Positions 42,850-47,056 of a stretch of DNA of 47,056 nt are shown piece after piece. The translations under genes and the position numbers were made by a program. A model generated the notes under the pieces. It was given only the letters and a program-made list of their open reading frames with translations, was not told the DNA's origin and searched no databases. Source of the DNA: Johnsonella ignava ATCC 51276 (GTDB taxonomy: Bacteria > Bacillota > Clostridia > Lachnospirales > Lachnospiraceae). The first letter of the stretch is position 1; each line of letters opens with the position of its first letter. Location of the stretch: assembly GCF_000235445.1 (NCBI RefSeq), contig NZ_JH378841.1:1-47056 (forward strand). The letters are read 5' to 3'.

Positions 42850-44484
42850 TCATTGCTTTGTTAAATCTAAAGTCCCAAGCTCAAACCAGAATTCGACTCC
42901 ATTATCTCTGTTTCTTACACCATAGCTTCCGCCATGTGCTTCTATTATCGCCTTTACTATTGAAAGTCCTATTCCGCTGCCGCCGTATCCTCTTGAATGT
43001 GCCTTATCAACCTTGTAAAATTTTTCCCAAATATGTTCAATATCATCTTCAGGTATACTTCCGCCTGTGTTAAATACAGACACCTTCACTCTTCCCGGAA
43101 ATTTTTCAACTTTTACTTCTATATATCCCCCGGCATCTACATGATTTATCGCATTGCTGACATAATTTGTAAGCACCTCTTCAATTTTAAATTCATCCGC
43201 TTTTACAAATGCATTACCTGTATATATTATATTGATATTTACCTTTTTTTCACCGAGAAGTATTTTCGTTGAAGCCATAACCCCCTCTACAAGCTCATTC
43301 ATATCAAATTCAGTTATATCGGGAGTTGCCGTACCTGATTCAAGTGCACTAAGTGTAAGGAGTTGTTTAACCATAAGGTTCATCTTTGAGGCTTCATCCA
43401 TTATCACATCAGTGTAATACTTCCTGCTTTCCTCATCTTCACACAGCCCCACACTAAGCCCCTCTGCATATCCCTGTATCAGAGCTATCGGAGTTTTAAG
43501 CTCATGTGAAACATTTGCTATGAAATCCCGCCTCATCTCATCAACCTGCTCCTTATGTGCAAGTTCTGCCTGAAGCCTTACATTTGCCTGCATAAGCTCA
43601 TCTATAGTATGTTTAAGTTTTCCCGACATAAGGTTCATATTTCTGCCAAGTATACCTATCTCATCTTCATATCTGCCATCATACCTTGCATTAAAATCAA
43701 GCAAACATATCTTTTCTGAAATATCAGCCAGCTCAAGTATGGGCTTTGTAACTCTCCTCATCAATAAAAATACTGCCGCCATACCGTATAGTGAAGCAAA
43801 TATTCCTATATAAAGCAGAAATTTATTTGAAAGAAGCACACTTGTCTTAAGGTTTGCAATAGGTGTTGACATCATAACCTGTATCCTTGCATCACTTTGT
43901 ATGTTTTCATCACTACAGTAGCCGAGAAACTCTATATATGATGAGTTATTCTCCTCGGAATCGTTAAGTATAATTCCATAGCGTTCATTTTCACAGATTT
44001 TTTCAATACCCGGACTATCTCCATTGCCTATAAAATCCGCCTTGATCCTCTTCATTATAAGCTCTCCATACCTTTCAGTAGATACAAGAGTCTTGTCGTT
44101 AGGATCGACTACTATTATGCTTATATTGTACCTGTTTGAGTATTCAACCAATATTTCGCTGAGTTTTTTTGAATATACGATAGTAGTATTTTTTTCGTCC
44201 TGATTTGTTTCCTGTTCATCCTCATCCTCATCCTGTACACTCTTTGATATCTCTTTACTGTTTTTTAAATCCCGGCTTTGTGCATCACTGCCGTCTCTTC
44301 CATATAATATATCCATAACCTCCGTATTTATGCTCTCATAAGCATTCTGAATTTCCTTGACCTTTTCCATTCTGTAGAACATCTCAAGCCCGAATGAATT
44401 TATGATACAGATCGAAATCAGCATAAATACTATAATTATAAAGAATACCCCGGTCAGTTTGAATCTTATGGAATGTTTAAGCAT
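42850..44484 (-). CDS. Sensor histidine kinase
   Basis: A 544-residue membrane kinase. A first helix (LTGVFFIIIVFMLISICII) and a second around residues 220-240 enclose an extracytoplasmic sensor domain. That domain contains a highly acidic stretch (QDEDEDEQETNQDEKN), which could bind cations (inference). HAMP linker, HisKA (FIANVSHELKTPIALIQGYAEG) and HATPase boxes (NYVSNAINH, GGSGIGLSIVKAIIEAHGG) follow. The response regulator lies 46 bases upstream on the same strand. The ribosome site is weak, suggesting coupling to the regulator's translation or low expression. The signal is unknown. Confidence 0.93.
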   Translation of the reverse strand: MLKHSIRFKLTGVFFIIIVFMLISICIINSFGLEMFYRMEKVKEIQNAYESINTEVMDILYGRDGSDAQSRDLKNSKEISKSVQDEDEDEQETNQDEKNTTIVYSKKLSEILVEYSNRYNISIIVVDPNDKTLVSTERYGELIMKRIKADFIGNGDSPGIEKICENERYGIILNDSEENNSSYIEFLGYCSDENIQSDARIQVMMSTPIANLKTSVLLSNKFLLYIGIFASLYGMAAVFLLMRRVTKPILELADISEKICLLDFNARYDGRYEDEIGILGRNMNLMSGKLKHTIDELMQANVRLQAELAHKEQVDEMRRDFIANVSHELKTPIALIQGYAEGLSVGLCEDEESRKYYTDVIMDEASKMNLMVKQLLTLSALESGTATPDITEFDMNELVEGVMASTKILLGEKKVNINIIYTGNAFVKADEFKIEEVLTNYVSNAINHVDAGGYIEVKVEKFPGRVKVSVFNTGGSIPEDDIEHIWEKFYKVDKAHSRGYGGSGIGLSIVKAIIEAHGGSYGVRNRDNGVEFWFELGTLDLTKQ

Positions 44485-44530
44485 AATATTTTACTAAAAA
44501 ACCAAAATTAGGATATTAAGATCCATATAG

Positions 44531-45211
44531 CTATGCATCAGGATCAAATTTATATCCCATTCCCCATATGGTTCTTATATACTCACCTTTCTCTCCCATT
44601 TTAGACCTTAACTTTTTAACATGAGTATCTATGGTTCTGGCATCTCCGAAATAATCATAGTTCCACACATTATTAAGTATCTTTTCTCTTGAAAGCGCTA
44701 TTCCCTTATTCTCTATAAAATATGTCAGGAGTTCAAACTCTTTATAGCTTAAATCCACAGGTTTACCGTCTATCGTTACCTGATGTGCCGTTTTATCAAT
44801 TTCTATCCCGCCTGAGGCTATCTTTTCCTCCTGTCCCAGACTGCTTCTTCTAAGTATCGCCTCAACCCTTGCAACAAGTATCTTTGGACTAAAGGGCTTA
44901 GTTATATACTCATCAACTCCGAGATTAAAACCTAAAAGCTCATCTCTTTCCTCACTTCTTGCAGTAAGCATGATAATCGGCAGTGATGAATGTTCCCTTA
45001 TAGCTCTAAGTGTCTCCCAGCCGTCCATTCTGGGCATCATTACATCAAGTAAAATAAGCTTTATGTCTTTATCTTTATAAAAAATCTCAAGAGCCTCTTC
45101 TCCGTCAGCAGCTTCAATTACTGTAAATCCTTTAATTGAAAGGAAATCTTTTACCAGCTTTCTCATTTTCGCCTCGTCATCTACGACGAGTATTTTTATA
45201 TTGCTGTCCAT
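44531..45211 (-). CDS. OmpR-family response regulator
   Basis: A 226-residue two-domain regulator. The receiver domain has phospho-acceptor D56 (LLDVMMPRMDGWE), with acidic pair VVDDE and K in ITKPFSP. The C-terminal winged helix is of the OmpR/PhoB type (DLSYKEFELLTYFIENKG, then RTIDTHVKKLRSKMG). ATG 45211 has GGAGG nine bases upstream; a 21-residue N-terminal extension is unlikely. It pairs with the downstream histidine kinase. Targets are unknown. Confidence 0.95.
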   Translation of the reverse strand: MDSNIKILVVDDEAKMRKLVKDFLSIKGFTVIEAADGEEALEIFYKDKDIKLILLDVMMPRMDGWETLRAIREHSSLPIIMLTARSEERDELLGFNLGVDEYITKPFSPKILVARVEAILRRSSLGQEEKIASGGIEIDKTAHQVTIDGKPVDLSYKEFELLTYFIENKGIALSREKILNNVWNYDYFGDARTIDTHVKKLRSKMGEKGEYIRTIWGMGYKFDPDA

Positions 45212-45465
45212 ACAAAAATACCTCCATATATAAAAGACCTTATCCGTATTGATAAGATTTAATTTGTAAATCATGCCGTGTAAAGGCTATAATGATATAG
45301 TGTATCAGATAAATATGCTCTTTTCTACTCTTTCACAAATAATTCATGTTTAACGCAGGGAGTTATTAATGTAAAATAATTAATCTTCTAAGTTATAGAA
45401 TAAGACATTTACCTGATTATATAAATAGCAGCTTTTTTAAATTGCTGAAAAAGGAGCAAATGGAT

Positions 45466-46365
45466 ATGAATAATATTAAGCACTTTAATAATACTCAAAA
45501 CATAGAAATTTCTTTAAATAACAATATATCAAATACTCAAGTGAATTTTTATCCAAAAATAAAAGCAATTTATTTCTCGCCTACCGGAACAACTAAAAAA
45601 ATAATTAAATCTATAGTCAAAGGAATTGAACCTAAAAAAGTGGATTATATTGATTTAACAAAAAGTAATATAATTTTAAAAAAAGAACCTGTAAATACTG
45701 ACGAAGATGATTTAATTATTTTAGGAGCCCCTGTTTATGGAGGTTTTTTATATAAAGATTTTAGAAATTACATTAAATGTATTGATTTCAATGATAAACC
45801 TGTCGCAACAGCTTTATTATATGGAAATGCAGCTATTTTGTTCGCAAAACGGGAGATTATTTCTATAGTAAGAAAAAACAACGGGAAAGTTATAGGTTAT
45901 GGAAATTTTGTTGGAGAACATTCATTTTCAACAACAAAAATACCTGTTGCGATAAATAGGCCTAATGCAGATGATCTTAATACAGCAATTTTATTTGGGA
46001 AAGCTCTTAGAAACAAACTGAATACAATAGATATTGTACCAAGCAATCAACATATAAGTTTGTTTGATAAGTTTGTTGATCAAATCGCTGATAAAAAACC
46101 CTTACATACCGGAAAAAGATTTTTTACCGTTCCTCAAACAAAACAAGAACTATGCAGTCAATGCGGCATATGTATAAAAAAATGTCCGAAAGCCTGTATA
46201 GATTCTGATCTTCAAACCAATAAAGATGAGTGTATTGTTTGTATGGCTTGTGTAAAAGCATGTCATAACAATGCACGTATAACTAAAGCTAAAAATCCAT
46301 TTGTAAAATATGCTTTAAAAATTATAAATAGAAATAAAAAAGAATCTGATTTTACTATATTTTAA
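45466..46365 (+). CDS. Flavodoxin-ferredoxin fusion (EFR1 family)
   Basis: A 299-residue electron-transfer protein. The N-terminal flavodoxin-like domain binds FMN (IYFSPTGTTKKI phosphate loop; LGAPVYGG). The C-terminal bacterial ferredoxin domain has two [4Fe-4S] motifs (CSQCGICIKKCP and CIVCMACVKACH). The EFR1 name is the family label as I recall it; the partner is unknown. ATG 45466 has AAGGAG nine bases upstream; earlier starts are too close to that site. The base composition is more AT-rich than that of the genes to its left, and it lies beside an IS end, so it may have been acquired (inference). Confidence 0.88.
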   Translation: MNNIKHFNNTQNIEISLNNNISNTQVNFYPKIKAIYFSPTGTTKKIIKSIVKGIEPKKVDYIDLTKSNIILKKEPVNTDEDDLIILGAPVYGGFLYKDFRNYIKCIDFNDKPVATALLYGNAAILFAKREIISIVRKNNGKVIGYGNFVGEHSFSTTKIPVAINRPNADDLNTAILFGKALRNKLNTIDIVPSNQHISLFDKFVDQIADKKPLHTGKRFFTVPQTKQELCSQCGICIKKCPKACIDSDLQTNKDECIVCMACVKACHNNARITKAKNPFVKYALKIINRNKKESDFTIF

Positions 46366-46595
46366 AGTTTATAAGATATTTACATTGAGCTTAAATAAAG
46401 AGTTAAAGATATAATTGTCATATGTGCCGATGAACTTGGTGGATGAAAGAGGCTATATCAGTAGTCTTTCCTTTCTTTGCGAGTATTCATTTACCCTGAT
46501 ATGTTGGTGAAATAGCAAAGATGCAGAGAGATACCTCCTGTTTAGATTTTGGTTAAACTAAGAAAAATCGAAAAAGTCTACCCCAGACATTAAAG
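46366..46595. other. Intergenic region before the IS end
   Basis: No gene is seen. On the minus strand a stretch near 46430-46530 can be read as KGKTTDIASFIHQVHRHI, which might be a relic of another transposase. This is too weak to call. Confidence 0.35.
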
Positions 46596-46786
46596 TGAAC
46601 CCATTTGTCAAGACAATTTTTCAAAAAAATTAAGTTGGATTTCGGAAGAGATTATTCCATCCCTTTCTCCCTTAGTTACCCACCAAGTGTGGATATATGA
46701 ACTGTCAAGGGTGTGCTGCAAAGCAGCTTCCGAAGGAACCCTTTACAGCTCATATATCTGCACTTATACTACACAAGAGGGAGAAA
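46596..46786. mobile_element. Probable right end of an IS3-family element with long imperfect inverted repeat
   Basis: TGAACCCATTTGTCAAGACA (46596-46615) resembles the terminal repeats of IS3-family elements and is a candidate end. Inside it lies a large hairpin: 26-base arms at 46687-46712 and 46738-46763, matching at 22 of 26 positions, with further pairing TTTCTCCCT/AGGGAGAAA at 46664-46672 and 46778-46786. The other end is beyond the window, so the element's limits are not proven. Confidence 0.45.
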
Positions 46787-46794
46787 CAGGATAA

Positions 46795-47056
46795 TTACCT
46801 ATCCCGGTATATTTCTTCCGGTGTGCGGTATTTTAAGCGTGAGTGTGGACGCTCGTGATTATAAAATTTTATATAGTTATGAATTCCGATACGTGCTTCT
46901 TTTGGTGTCTCGTAAGCCTTAGGATATATATCCTCATATTTTATGGTTCGCCAGAGCCTTTTCTATGAATATATTATCGTAGGCACGCCCACGGTGATCC
47001 ATACTAATTTTAGAACCTGCATCCAGAAAATCTGTGTGAATTTTGGGCTTGTAAAA
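46795..47056 (-). pseudogene. IS3-family transposase orfB, C-terminal part, frameshifted
   Basis: The minus strand encodes the end of a DDE integrase: ISMDHRGRAYDNIFIE, then RLWRTIKYEDIYPKAYETPK and FYNHERPHSRLKYRTPEE, ending at 46795. The two parts lie in different frames. One extra A in the AAAA run at 46959-46962 shifts the frame immediately after the catalytic Glu. The gene continues past the window edge. IS3 programmed frameshifting occurs at the orfA/orfB junction, not here, so this is a damaged copy unless it is a sequencing error in a homopolymer. Confidence 0.85.

Overview
The window comes from a low-GC, Gram-positive anaerobe, most likely a member of the Lachnospiraceae. The evidence is the 5' end of a Clostridia-type 16S rRNA gene on the minus strand at 1-335, the mcsA-mcsB-clpC stress operon, a D-proline reductase (Stickland) cluster, and many genes with strong GGAGG ribosome binding sites. 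A placement near the oral genus Lachnoanaerobaculum is only a guess.

Layout. 1-780: start of an rRNA operon read leftward, with its promoter. 781-3205 (+): TetR regulator with a cysteine-rich C-terminal tail, a C45-family Ntn hydrolase, and a small Cys-rich protein. 3557-10582: a LysR regulator divergent from a prd cluster (prdC, prdA, a small two-repeat protein, prdB, and a PrdE-PrdD-like fusion). 10943-12249 (+): cobU-cobS for the cobalamin nucleotide loop. 12450-13908 (-): TlpA-like lipoprotein and CcdA. 14108-18428 (-): carAB with a structured leader. 18973-20277 (-): DUF1576 membrane protein. 20605-20676: tRNA-Trp. 20773-22633 (-): radA and a small conserved protein.

22832-28687 (-): the most striking region, an eight-gene operon in which four genes contain an in-frame UGA that is best read as selenocysteine. 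In order of transcription it holds a thioredoxin-like protein (UxxC), an ArsP-like permease, a protein ending in Cys-Cys, a Cys-rich substrate-binding lipoprotein, a second binding-protein-like selenoprotein (Cys-Sec), an ABC permease (Sec), an ABC ATPase, and a MerB-like organomercurial-lyase homologue (Cys-Sec). A SECIS-like hairpin lies just downstream of each UGA. It corresponds to what I recall being named the SAO (selenocysteine-assisted organometal) system. It sits between clpC and radA, which are usually close together in Firmicutes. Ordinary gene calling would break or truncate four of the eight genes.

28969-33754 (-): clpC, mcsB, mcsA and a GntR regulator in place of the usual ctsR. 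33946-39603 (-): zinc-ribbon membrane protein, cohesin-domain surface protein and a glucosaminidase. 40058-42500 (-): peroxide defence pair, a thioredoxin-reductase/AhpF-type fusion with permuted domains and AhpC. 42850-45211 (-): two-component system. 45466-46365 (+): flavodoxin-ferredoxin fusion. 46596-47056: end of a frameshifted IS3-family element running out of the window.

How they fit: prd genes reduce D-proline as electron acceptor, with PrdC as the electron carrier. Unusually, PrdB has Cys where Sec is normal, although the neighbouring SAO operon implies that the genome decodes UGA as Sec. The PrdE-PrdD-like protein is a circular permutation of PrdA whose ends lie exactly at PrdA's pyruvoyl-processing site. 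The SAO genes look like uptake, cleavage and efflux of a soft-metal or organometal compound, with thiol/selenol ligands. Several other redox proteins (TlpA/CcdA, AhpC and its reductase, the flavodoxin-ferredoxin) are nearby but in separate transcription units.
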